Assembly (NCBI GenBank): GCA_963747735.1
Contig: CAVVGE010000001.1
Location: 790,118-854,117 of the forward strand
Reading direction: 5' to 3'
Origin: AP-15 sp963747735
Lineage (GTDB): Bacteria > Pseudomonadota > Alphaproteobacteria > ATCC43930 > CGMCC-115725
DNA: 64,000 bases
Shown piece after piece: positions 1 to 8,243 of the stretch (position 1 is its first letter; every line of letters starts with the position of its first letter). The notes beneath the pieces are model-generated. The model was not told where the DNA came from and did no database searches. It saw nothing but the letters and a program-made list of their open reading frames with translations. A program made the translations under genes and the position numbers.

Positions 1-1142
1 GCTCGCTGGTGGTGCTGAAAGGGCTGACCTTCGCGCCGACCGGCGGCATCGTCGCGGCGCCGACGACCTCGCTTCCCGAGAGCATCGGCGGGGCGCGCAA
101 TTGGGATTACCGGTTCTGCTGGCTGCGCGATGCGACCTTCACGCTCTTGGCGCTGATGCATGGCGGCTATTACGACGAGGCGCGGGCGTGGCGCGACTGG
201 CTGTTCCGCGCGGTCGCCGGCAGCCCCGACCAGCTCCAGATCATGTACGGCATCGGCGGCGAGCGCCGGCTGAGCGAATGGGAGGTCCCGTGGCTTCCGG
301 GCTATGAAGGCTCGCAGCCGGTGCGCATCGGCAACGCCGCGGTCAACCAGGTCCAGCTCGACGTTTATGGCGAGATCGTCGATGCGCTCTACCACGGCCT
401 GCTCAACGGGTTGCCGGAGGCGCCGCGGGCGGGGCCGATCGGCCGGGCCTTGCTCGATCATCTGGCGACGATCTGGGACCGGCCGGACGAGGGCATCTGG
501 GAAGTGCGCGGGCCGCGGCAGCATTTCACCCATTCGAAGGTGCTGGCCTGGGTCGCCTTCGACCGCGCGGTCAAATTGATCGAGCAGGCGGGCGGGCATG
601 GCCCGGTCGAGCGCTGGCGCCGGCTGCGCGACCGGATCCACGCCGATATTTGCGAAAAAGCGTTCGACCCGATGCTCGGCAGCTTTGTCCAGGCCTATGG
701 GTCGAAAGTGCTCGATGCGAGCCTTTTGCTGTTGCCGCTGGTCGGCTTTCTGCCGTCTACGGACCCCCGCATCGCCGGCACGGTCAAGGCGATCGAGCGC
801 GATCTCGCCTGGGACGGGTTTGTGCTGCGCTACGACAGCGGGGCCGGCATCGACGGGTTGCCGCCGGGCGAAGGCGTGTTCCTGGCATGCAGCTTTTGGC
901 TGGCCGACAATATGGTCCTGCAAGGCCGCATCGCCGAAGCGAGCGCCTTGTTCCAGCGCTTGGTCGGCCTCGCCAACGATGTCGGCCTCTTGGCCGAGGA
1001 ATACGACCCGCGCGCCAAGCGCCAGCTCGGCAATTTTCCGCAGGCCTTTTCGCATGTGGCGCTGATCAACACCGCCTACAATCTGACCCGCAGCAGCGGC
1101 CCGGCCGAGCAGCGAGCCGGCGAGGCGGCGCCCCCGCCCTAG
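1..1142 (+). CDS. GH15 family glucoamylase-like protein, 3' part
   Basis: The reading frame is open from the left edge (frame starts at base 3), so the N-terminus lies outside the window. The visible 380 residues match the catalytic (alpha/alpha)6 barrel of bacterial GH15 glycoside hydrolases, which cleave terminal glucose from trehalose- or glucan-type substrates. Family landmarks are RNWDYRFCWLRDATFTL near the visible N-terminus, GEGVFLACSFWLAD and GNFPQAFSHVALINTAYNL near the C-terminus. Substrate cannot be read from sequence; many alphaproteobacterial members act on trehalose or small glucans. The stop codon lies inside a 26-bp repeat shared with the facing gene's 3' end. Confidence 0.9.
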   Translation, partial: SLVVLKGLTFAPTGGIVAAPTTSLPESIGGARNWDYRFCWLRDATFTLLALMHGGYYDEARAWRDWLFRAVAGSPDQLQIMYGIGGERRLSEWEVPWLPGYEGSQPVRIGNAAVNQVQLDVYGEIVDALYHGLLNGLPEAPRAGPIGRALLDHLATIWDRPDEGIWEVRGPRQHFTHSKVLAWVAFDRAVKLIEQAGGHGPVERWRRLRDRIHADICEKAFDPMLGSFVQAYGSKVLDASLLLLPLVGFLPSTDPRIAGTVKAIERDLAWDGFVLRYDSGAGIDGLPPGEGVFLACSFWLADNMVLQGRIAEASALFQRLVGLANDVGLLAEEYDPRAKRQLGNFPQAFSHVALINTAYNLTRSSGPAEQRAGEAAPPP

Positions 1143-1192
1143 TCGACGCGCAGCCCGCCCTGGCCGCCCCGCCCTAGTCGACGCGCAGCCCG
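1132..1192. repeat. 26-bp direct repeat over two convergent stop codons
   Basis: Bases 1132-1157 and 1167-1192 are identical, with a period of 35 bp. The first copy contains the TAG of the plus-strand GH15 gene (1140-1142). The second contains the TAG of the minus-strand hydrolase (1174-1176). A short tandem duplication at this convergent junction explains the pattern. Confidence 0.85.
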
Positions 1193-2133
1193 TGGCGCAG
1201 GGCTGCGGCGCAATCGGCGAGCGCCCGCCGGGCGGTCCCGACCAGCCGGCCGTAGCGGATAAAGCCATGGTTGAGGCCGTCATAGACGGTCAGCGCGCAA
1301 GGCACCCCGGCAGCGTCGAGGCGCGCCTTTAAATTGTGGCTGTCGTCGAGCAGCGGGTCGCGGCTGCCGACGATCAGATGTGCCGGCGGCAGGCCCTTGG
1401 GCTCGGCCAGCATCGGGGCCGCGCGCCAGTCCTTTTGCTGCTCCGGCCGTTCGAGATAGGTTTCCCAAATCCAGCGCATCTGCGTCTGCGACAGGCCCGC
1501 ACCCTGGCCAAAGCGCTGCCATGACAGGCTCTCGCTGCCGGCCGAATAGACGCCGTAGATCAAGAGCAGAAACGACAGCGCCCGGTCGCCGGCATCGCGC
1601 AATGCCGCGGCCGCGGCAAGCGCCAGATTGGCGCCGGCGGAATCGCCGCCGACGGCGATGCGGCCCGGGTCGATGCCGAGGCCGCCACCCTCGCGCGCCG
1701 CCAGCCGGATCATCGCCACGATTTCTTCAAATGCCTTGGGGAAACGGTGCTCGGGCGAAAGCTTATAATCGACCGACAAGGCCGCCACCCCCGAGCCGCG
1801 CACCAAGTCGCGCAGCATCGCGTCCCACGACGCGAGGCTCCCCTGCATAAAGCCGCCGCCATGGGCGTAGACGATCAAAGGCGGCCGCTCGGCGCCGTCC
1901 GGCAGATAGAGCCGGCACGGCACTTGGCCGTGCGGGCCGGGCAGCGCAAGGTCGCGCTCCTGCCGCAGCGGCGCCGACCCCTCGCCGAGAAAGGCGCCGA
2001 TCCGGTCGACCGCGGCGCGCACCTCGGACAATGGCGCCTTGGTCCGGTCGGGCGCCACCAGCCCGCGCTCTTGCAAGAGCCGCCCCGCCACCACCAATTC
2101 CGGGTCGATAAAGGCTGTCGTCGCGTCGCTCAT
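1174..2133 (-). CDS. alpha/beta hydrolase, HSL (family IV) esterase
   Basis: A 319-residue cytoplasmic esterase or lipase of the hormone-sensitive-lipase family. It has the oxyanion-hole motif HGGG (YAHGGGFMQGS), the nucleophile elbow GDSAG (GGDSAGANLALA), and a C-terminal Asp/His pair in SRDPLLDD and DGLNHGF, so the Ser-Asp-His triad is complete. The start was set at 2133 because GGGAG precedes that ATG by about seven bases and the 48 upstream in-frame residues are low-complexity and non-homologous. It lies 13 bases downstream of the URC4-like gene, so it probably belongs to the same transcript. The natural substrate is unknown. Confidence 0.88.
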   Translation of the reverse strand: MSDATTAFIDPELVVAGRLLQERGLVAPDRTKAPLSEVRAAVDRIGAFLGEGSAPLRQERDLALPGPHGQVPCRLYLPDGAERPPLIVYAHGGGFMQGSLASWDAMLRDLVRGSGVAALSVDYKLSPEHRFPKAFEEIVAMIRLAAREGGGLGIDPGRIAVGGDSAGANLALAAAAALRDAGDRALSFLLLIYGVYSAGSESLSWQRFGQGAGLSQTQMRWIWETYLERPEQQKDWRAAPMLAEPKGLPPAHLIVGSRDPLLDDSHNLKARLDAAGVPCALTVYDGLNHGFIRYGRLVGTARRALADCAAALRHGLRVD

Positions 2134-2146
2134 CGGCTTGCTCCCA

Positions 2147-3355
2147 TCAAAACAACGTGCCGTCGGTGATGATTGCGATCGGCGCGCCGCCGTCGCGCCG
2201 GCGCTCGAAGGCAATCTCGCGGCCCGCCGCCCAGCTGCCGCCTTCGAGGACGCAGGCGAGCGGAAATTCGGCGGCACTTTTACCGAGCCGCGCGCGCACC
2301 AGCGGCGCCAGGCGGTCGAGCAAGGCTACGGTCAACGCCCGCCATTCGACAACCGGCTCGCTCATGGCGTCGAGCGGTCGCGACACGAGACCCGGCTCGC
2401 GCGGCGCGATCACCCCGCAATCGAGAAACAGGCCGCCATTGCGGTATTCGGCGAGACCGGTCAGCTGGTCGAGGCCGTGGATGCCGAGGCCCGCCGCCTG
2501 CAACGGCTCGACCAGCGAATAGGCGAGCCATTGCGACAATTTGTGAAACGGCACGAGCCCGTCGCCCGGCATCGCCGAATGCCGGCCGCAATCGCCGAGC
2601 GGCACGCCGCCGAGGCTGATCCGGACCGGCCAGACCGGGCCAAACGCATCGAGCACGGTCTTCAGGATCTCGGCGGCGGACAGGCGGTCACCCTGGGCGC
2701 ACCAATAGTCGAAGAGATGACCCGGACGCGCCGGGGCGCCGAACCGCAGTCGGTCCCCAGCGCAGACCTCGCCCAGGCGGCGCAGCAAGCCGGCACGGCT
2801 TTCAAGACCGGGCAGCTCGTTGCCGGGGCCATGCTGAAACGCGGCAGCGAGAAGCTCCGCTGGCAGCCGCGCCAGCGCCGCGGCATCGGCGCGCCAGGGG
2901 TTGTCCGGATCGGCCGAGAACAGACCGCGCTGCATCGCCCGCAGGCTCGCCACCGCGAGCCCCTCGGAACGCTGCAGCAGCTGCCCTGTGGCGGCCTCGC
3001 GATACCGCCATCCCCGACCGGCGCCGGCATCGAGCAAGACCGACAGGACGGCGAGGTCGATCCGCGCCCGCGCCTGCTCGGTTGAACCGGCAGCGGGCGC
3101 CACCAGCGCGGCACGGTCGATCCCGCCCGCCGAAAAATGCCGCCAGCGGCTGTGATAGGGGATTTTCAGATCGGGATAGCGCCGGCGCGTGGTCGCGGCG
3201 ACGCGGTCGGCGGCGGCGGCGAGGAACGCGAGATCGAGCTGGAAATGCCGCGTCTCGCCGCGCTCGGCTGCGGCAAAGACAAGACCGCACCGCTCGCGCA
3301 CCGCCGCGGCGCACAACAGCGCCTCGGCCGCGCGCCGCTCATTCGCCGAGGGCAC
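2147..3355 (-). CDS. URC4/urg3 family protein (DUF1688)
   Basis: A 402-residue protein matching the DUF1688/URC4 family, first tied genetically to the yeast URC pathway of uracil catabolism. Recognisable stretches include the N-terminal YPDLKIPYHSRWRHF and the central RFGAPARPGHLFDYW. The catalytic role of this family is not settled to my knowledge, so no reaction is claimed. Its start overlaps the end of the preceding GTP-cyclohydrolase-II-like gene by 17 bases. This is the usual URC1-URC4 bacterial arrangement and supports translational coupling. The HSL hydrolase follows directly. Confidence 0.85.
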   Translation of the reverse strand: MPSANERRAAEALLCAAAVRERCGLVFAAAERGETRHFQLDLAFLAAAADRVAATTRRRYPDLKIPYHSRWRHFSAGGIDRAALVAPAAGSTEQARARIDLAVLSVLLDAGAGRGWRYREAATGQLLQRSEGLAVASLRAMQRGLFSADPDNPWRADAAALARLPAELLAAAFQHGPGNELPGLESRAGLLRRLGEVCAGDRLRFGAPARPGHLFDYWCAQGDRLSAAEILKTVLDAFGPVWPVRISLGGVPLGDCGRHSAMPGDGLVPFHKLSQWLAYSLVEPLQAAGLGIHGLDQLTGLAEYRNGGLFLDCGVIAPREPGLVSRPLDAMSEPVVEWRALTVALLDRLAPLVRARLGKSAAEFPLACVLEGGSWAAGREIAFERRRDGGAPIAIITDGTLF

Positions 3356-4593
3356 GGCCCTTGACGCTGTGCAATTCCTCGGCGTCCGGCATGCCCGCCG
3401 GGGCGAAATAGCCGGCCGCCTTTTTTGCTTCGATCTCGACCGTGGCGTCTGGCGGCACCAGCCCCTCGGGGATCGCCACCTGCTCGACGACCTCGATCCC
3501 CTGCGCCTTGAGCGCGTCGAGCTTCAGGTTCGACATCGACACCCAGCGGTCGATGCGGCGGATGCCGAGCCAGTGGAACACGTCCGGCATCAATTCCTGA
3601 AAGCGCAGATCCTGCACCCCGGCAACGCATTCGGTGCGGCGGAAATAGGTGTCGGCGCGATCGCCGCCGGGCTGGCGCTTCCTCGCGTTGTAGACGAGGA
3701 ATTTGGTGACCTCGCCGAGGCCGCGCCCCTCCTTGCGGTTGTAGACGATGATGCCGAGCCCGCCCTGTTGCGCGGTCTCGACGCAAACCTCGACGCCGTG
3801 CACCAGATAGGGCCGGCAGGTGCAGATGTCCGAGCCGAACACATCCGAGCCGTTGCATTCGTCGTGCACCCGGCAGGCGATCGTCGTGCCGGGCTCGGCG
3901 AGCCGCGTCGACCGGGCCGAAGAAATAGACCGTCATGCCGCCGATCGGCGGCAGAAAGACTTCGAGGTCGGGCCGGGTCACGAGCTCGGGGAACATGCCG
4001 CCCGTTTCTTCGAACAAGGTGCGGCGCAACTCGGTTTCGGCGACCGCGAAGCGGCGGGCGAGCCCCGGCAGGTGCCAGACCGGGTCGATCGCGGCCTTGG
4101 TGACCCGAATCTCGCCATTGTCGAGCAGCACCTGGCCATCGGGCTTCAGCGAGCCGATGGCCGAGCTGGTGCCCAGCTCCGGCAAGGCGATGCGGGCGGT
4201 CGTGATCGCGATCGTCGGGCGGGCATCGACACCGGCGCGGATGGCATCGGCAAACACCTCGCCGACGAGATGCCCCCACGGGTCGAGCGACACGATCGCT
4301 GCGGGATCGGCCCATTTCGGATTGGGCGCGATCGGCGCCGCCGGGGCGGTGTCGGTCAGGTCGGGGCGATGGTCGCGCGCCAAGGCCCGCGTCGCCACGG
4401 CGAGCGCACGATAGATCGCATAGGCGCCGGAATAGGCGCCGATTGCGTTGCGCCGGCGCGGGTCGGCCGGGCTCGCCACGACCGGACCGCGTTCGGCCGG
4501 ATCGGCCGCGCCCCAGCGCAGCGGGACCGCCCCTTGACCGGCGCTCCCCGGATGCGAGGTGAGCCGGATGTGGCGAGGGATCGGCTGCTCCAT
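3339..4593 (-). pseudogene. GTP cyclohydrolase II-like URC1 protein, frameshifted
   Basis: Two frames together encode one URC1-type GTP cyclohydrolase II, the first step of the proposed URC uracil-catabolic route. The N-terminal part (from ATG 4593, MEQPIPRHIRLTSHPG) runs through GGMTVYFFGPVD. The C-terminal part continues in another frame with HDECNGSDVFGSDICTC, which carries the three zinc cysteines of the family, and ends at 3339. The shift lies at about 3895-3912 and needs a one-base insertion or two-base loss to explain it. Both halves are well conserved, so the lesion is recent or is a sequencing error. The start at 4593 was chosen because the protein family begins there; the upstream residues fall in a repeat-like sequence. 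Confidence 0.8.
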
Positions 4594-4699
4594 CTTCGCC
4601 GCGCCTAGCTCTCCCCCGCCCGCGGGGGCAGGAATGGGTGAGGACTTGCCGCGCAAAAGCGTCTCGGCGGATGCATCCGCCCGGCGAGACCCCGCAGGC
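4594..4699. other. rne-URC1 intergenic spacer with G/C-tract palindrome
   Basis: This 106-base spacer contains CTCTCCCCCGCCCGCGGGGGCAG at about 4610-4632, followed by GGAATGGGTGAGG. It is a C-run/G-run palindrome of the dispersed type seen again at 57582-57610. No gene is visible. Confidence 0.5.
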
Positions 4700-7600
4700 T
4701 CACGGCTCGATCAGGCGTTGCCACCAGCCGCGCCGTGGGTTGACGGGCTTTTCGCTCACCGCCTGCACCGCGGAGTCAGCAGCCTCAGGTGCAGCCGCGA
4801 GCGGTTCGGCGGTCTGCTCCTCGGCAGCGGGCGCGGCCTCGATCGGTTCAGCCGGTCCCAGCAGCGCTGGCGGCTCCATGGGTGGCGGTTCTACGGCCGG
4901 CGGTTCTACGGGCGGCGGTTCTACGGGCGGCAGATGCACCACCTCGATGATTGCGGCCGCCGGTGCTTCGACCGGCACCGCCGCCATGCCCGGCGGCGCG
5001 TCCTTTTCGGCCGCCGGTGCTTCGACCGGCACCGCCGCCATGCCCGGCGGCGCGTCCTTTTCGGCCGCCGGTGCTTCGACCGGCACCGCCGCCATGCCCG
5101 GCGGCGCGTCCTTTTCGGCCGCCGGGCGCAGCGCGCCGTCGCCGGCGAGCGCCGGCAGGCTCGCGGTTTCGAGGCCGGAATTGGCTGCCTCGGCCCCGAG
5201 CTCGACGCCAAGCTCGGCGGGCCAGCCGGCGATCAGCTCCGGCAGCTCGGCTTGCGGTTCTTCGATGGCGTCGGTCGGCAGGATCTCGACCGTGTCGAGC
5301 GCCGCACGCGGGTCGGCAAAAATCGGCTCGCCGCCGGTTTCGCGCCGCCCACGGCGACGCCCGCCGCGCCGCCCGCGGCGACGACGCTGCGCCTCCTCGC
5401 CCTCCTCGCGGTTGGCAATGGCGGAATTGTCCGCGGCTTCCACCGTCTCGCCGCCCGTCTCACCGCCCCTCTCGCCGCCCCTCTCGCCGACTGTCACGCC
5501 GGCCGGCTCCTCGTCATGCTTGCGCCGCCGGCGGCGACGCTTGCGGCTGCGCGCACGCGCCTCTTCGGGCTCCTCGTCCGGCGTTGCCGCCTCGACGGTT
5601 TCGGCGCGCGCCTCCTCCGCCTCCGCCTCCTCCGCCTCCGCCGCCTCCTCCTCGTCCTCGTCCTCCTCCTCCTCGAAGGCCGTCTGGGTCAATGGTGCGG
5701 GTGCCGTCGGCACGGCCTCGTTGGCCTCAAAGGGGCGCAGCCGGTCGAGCCGGAAGGCCGGCGGGATCAGCGTGTCGTCGCGCGCCACCAGCACATGCAT
5801 GCCATAGCGGCTTTCGATCTGGGAGAGCGACTCCCGCTTTTGGTTCAAGACGTAGAGCGCCACATTGGTCGGCACGTAGACGCAGACCTCGGCGGCACGG
5901 CGCCGCATTCCCTCTTCCTCGATCGAGCGCAGCACATAAAGCGCGGTCGATTCGGTCGAGCGGATAGACCCGCTGCCGCCGCAATGCGGACAGGGCTGGG
6001 TCGAGGCTTCGACCAGGGACGGGCGCAGCCGCTGGCGCGACATTTCGAGAAGGCCGAACGGGCTGATGCGGCCGACCTGGATGCGCGCCCGGTCGTGCTT
6101 CAGCGCGTCCTTCAGCCGGCGCTCGACCGCACCCTGGTTGCGGTGCTCCTCCATGTCGATGAAGTCGATCACGATCAGCCCGGCGAGGTCGCGCAGGCGC
6201 AATTGGCGCTCGATCTCCTCGGCCGCTTCGAGGTTGGTGCGCAGCGCGGTTTCTTCGATGTTGCGCTCGCGCGTCGAGCGGCCCGAATTGACGTCGATCG
6301 CGACCAGCGCCTCGGTCTGGTTGATTACGATGTATCCGCCCGAGCGCAGCTGGACGACCGGCGAATGGATCGCGTCGATCTGGCTTTCGACCTGAAAGCG
6401 ATGCAACAGGCCGATCTGCGGGTCGCGATAGGGCTGCACCCGCTTTGCATGGCTCGGCATCAGCATCTTCATAAACGCCTTTGCCGTGCGGTAGCCCTCC
6501 TCGCCCTCGACCAGCACCTCGTCGATGTCGCGGGTGTAAAGGTCGCGGATCGAGCGCTTGATCAGATTGCCTTCCTCGTAGATCAGCGCGGGTGCCGTCG
6601 AGCGCAGGGTCAGCTCGCGGATCTCGTTCCACAAACGCAGCAGATATTCGTAGTCGCGCTTGACCTCGGCTTTCGAGCGCTCGGCGCCGGCGGTGCGGAC
6701 GATCACCCCCATGCCTTCGGGGATGTCGAGATCCCCCAGCACATCCTTTAACCGCCGCCGGTCGCCGAGGCTTGTGATCTTGCGCGACACGCCGCCGCCG
6801 CGCGCGGTATTCGGCATCAGCACGCAATAGCGCCCGGCGAGCGACAAATATGTCGTCAGCGCCGCGCCCTTGTTGCCGCGCTCCTCCTTGGTGACCTGGA
6901 CGAGCATGATCTGCCGCCGCTTGACCACCTCCTGGATCTTGTAGTGGCGGAAGCTGTGCGAGCGCTGCCGCTCGGTGTCCTCGAAATCGTCGCCGCCGAT
7001 CGTCTCGACCGGCTCGGTCTCGTCGTCCGCGCCGTTCAATTCGGCCGCCGGCGCCGCCTCTGCGATCTCGGCCTCGGTCATTTCGGGCCAGGACCCCGCC
7101 GCCGGCTCGTCGATCGCCACCGCCGTGTCCGGCTCGGCAAAGGGCGCGGGATGCGGTGCGACCGGATAGTCGCCGGTAATCGCATCGAACGAGGCTGCCG
7201 CGGAATAACGCAGCTCGTCCGGCGCCTCCGGCAAGTCGTCCGCGAGCGCCGCTTTGCCATGTTGGCCCGGGCTATGTTGGATCGGGCCATGTTGGACCGG
7301 CGCAACGGTTTCGCCGTCGCCCCAAGAAGCATCGCCGGGCTCGCCGCTTACCCGCTCGGTGTCGGCCGCCTCGTCCTCGCCGGGCTCCGTCGGCTCGGGA
7401 ACCGCCACGATCTCCGGCAACGCGGCCTCGAGCGGCACTCCGGTTTCGTCGCCGGCCGCAACCGCCATTTCCGGCATAGCGGCATCCGTCCGGTAAGGCT
7501 GGTCTTCAGACGACCCCCGATCACCAACCGGGATGCGGTAATAATCGGGGTGGATCTCGCTGAAAGCCAGGAAACCGTGTCGGTTGCCGCCGTATTCGAC

Positions 7601-7774
7601 AAACGCCGCCTGCAGCGATGGCTCGACGCGCGTAACTCTGGCCAGATATATGTTGCCTTTTACTTGTTCCTTTGTAGAGGATTCGAAATCGAACTCTTCG
7701 AGACGATTGACGTTGAGCACGACCACCCGGGTCTCTTCCGGGTGAGTGGCGTCGATGAGCATACGCTTTGCCAT
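4700..7774 (-). CDS. rne: ribonuclease E/G family endoribonuclease
   Basis: A 1024-residue RNase E, the 5'-end-sensing endonuclease that organises mRNA decay and rRNA/tRNA processing. The order is MAKRMLIDATHPEETRV, then an S1 domain (VKGNIYLARVTRVEPSLQAAFVEYGG) split by a roughly 200-residue acidic insert, as is usual in alphaproteobacteria. Next come the catalytic core with its metal-binding aspartates (VAIDVNSGR, VIDFIDMEE) and the Zn-link motif CPHCGGSG. The disordered C-terminal half contains acidic runs, Arg-rich blocks (RKRRRRRRKH and RRRRGRRGGRRRGRRE) likely to bind RNA, and tandem repeats. It is divergent from mrcA. Confidence 0.95.
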   Translation of the reverse strand: MAKRMLIDATHPEETRVVVLNVNRLEEFDFESSTKEQVKGNIYLARVTRVEPSLQAAFVEYGGNRHGFLAFSEIHPDYYRIPVGDRGSSEDQPYRTDAAMPEMAVAAGDETGVPLEAALPEIVAVPEPTEPGEDEAADTERVSGEPGDASWGDGETVAPVQHGPIQHSPGQHGKAALADDLPEAPDELRYSAAASFDAITGDYPVAPHPAPFAEPDTAVAIDEPAAGSWPEMTEAEIAEAAPAAELNGADDETEPVETIGGDDFEDTERQRSHSFRHYKIQEVVKRRQIMLVQVTKEERGNKGAALTTYLSLAGRYCVLMPNTARGGGVSRKITSLGDRRRLKDVLGDLDIPEGMGVIVRTAGAERSKAEVKRDYEYLLRLWNEIRELTLRSTAPALIYEEGNLIKRSIRDLYTRDIDEVLVEGEEGYRTAKAFMKMLMPSHAKRVQPYRDPQIGLLHRFQVESQIDAIHSPVVQLRSGGYIVINQTEALVAIDVNSGRSTRERNIEETALRTNLEAAEEIERQLRLRDLAGLIVIDFIDMEEHRNQGAVERRLKDALKHDRARIQVGRISPFGLLEMSRQRLRPSLVEASTQPCPHCGGSGSIRSTESTALYVLRSIEEEGMRRRAAEVCVYVPTNVALYVLNQKRESLSQIESRYGMHVLVARDDTLIPPAFRLDRLRPFEANEAVPTAPAPLTQTAFEEEEDEDEEEAAEAEEAEAEEARAETVEAATPDEEPEEARARSRKRRRRRRKHDEEPAGVTVGERGGERGGETGGETVEAADNSAIANREEGEEAQRRRRGRRGGRRRGRRETGGEPIFADPRAALDTVEILPTDAIEEPQAELPELIAGWPAELGVELGAEAANSGLETASLPALAGDGALRPAAEKDAPPGMAAVPVEAPAAEKDAPPGMAAVPVEAPAAEKDAPPGMAAVPVEAPAAAIIEVVHLPPVEPPPVEPPAVEPPPMEPPALLGPAEPIEAAPAAEEQTAEPLAAAPEAADSAVQAVSEKPVNPRRGWWQRLIEP
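4955..5116. repeat. 54-bp tandem repeat, three copies, inside rne
   Basis: Units at 4955-5008, 5009-5062 and 5063-5116 are identical, followed by a partial unit. The length is a multiple of three, so the frame is kept. The repeat encodes three copies of an 18-residue segment containing EKDAPPGMAAVPVEAPAA in the disordered C-terminal tail of RNase E. A second shorter array of about 15 bp (PVEPP-type residues) lies at about 4868-4935. Confidence 0.95.
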
Positions 7775-8243
7775 TCGGGCATAACTCCGAGGCTCGCCGC
7801 CGCCGTGCCGGTATCGGCCGGCGGCGCGGTCCCGTGTGTGGGGAAGCCGGCTGCGCCTGAATTCACTTGTTCGAGGAACCAGCGGGTAAGGGCCATGGCG
7901 ACTTTCGTCCGCGGACGGCTTCGGGTTTCAACAATCCGCCTCGCCCGGCATTGCGCCCCGACGCAGCGGCCAACGCCGCCGGTCATCGGTGCATGCAATA
8001 CGCCGTCCCGCCAAGCGCAGCGCCCGGCGGGCGGGGGCGGTGTTTCGCGCTGTGCAACCTACAGAATGACGGGTTCGCCGACAATATATTCTTGCCGCCG
8101 GGGCGTTGCCTCGGGTGCGGGGCCGGCGGGACGGCCGAAACGGGCTTGGAAATGCGATCGATTCGGCGCATAGGAACGAACGCCGCCTCGGATCAAGGCC
8201 GCAGGCCCGGCGATCGGTGCGAGCAAGAACGGCCGCGGTGAAG
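7775..8243. promoter_or_regulatory. divergent rne/mrcA intergenic region
   Basis: About 470 bases separate the divergent rne and mrcA starts. No conserved protein is seen here on either strand. The N-acetylmuramoyl-alanine amidase gene often found next to mrcA in alphaproteobacteria is absent. An AT-rich AATATATT at about 8085-8092 stands out from its surroundings as a possible promoter core. The long region fits the long 5' leader typical of autoregulated rne mRNA, but no specific fold is assigned. Confidence 0.4.

Noticed and set aside
4559..6751. 730-codon open frame on the plus strand opposite rne
   Set aside because: Lacks homology, is dominated by Arg/Leu low complexity, and lies exactly opposite a strongly conserved gene in a high-GC region where long antisense frames are expected.
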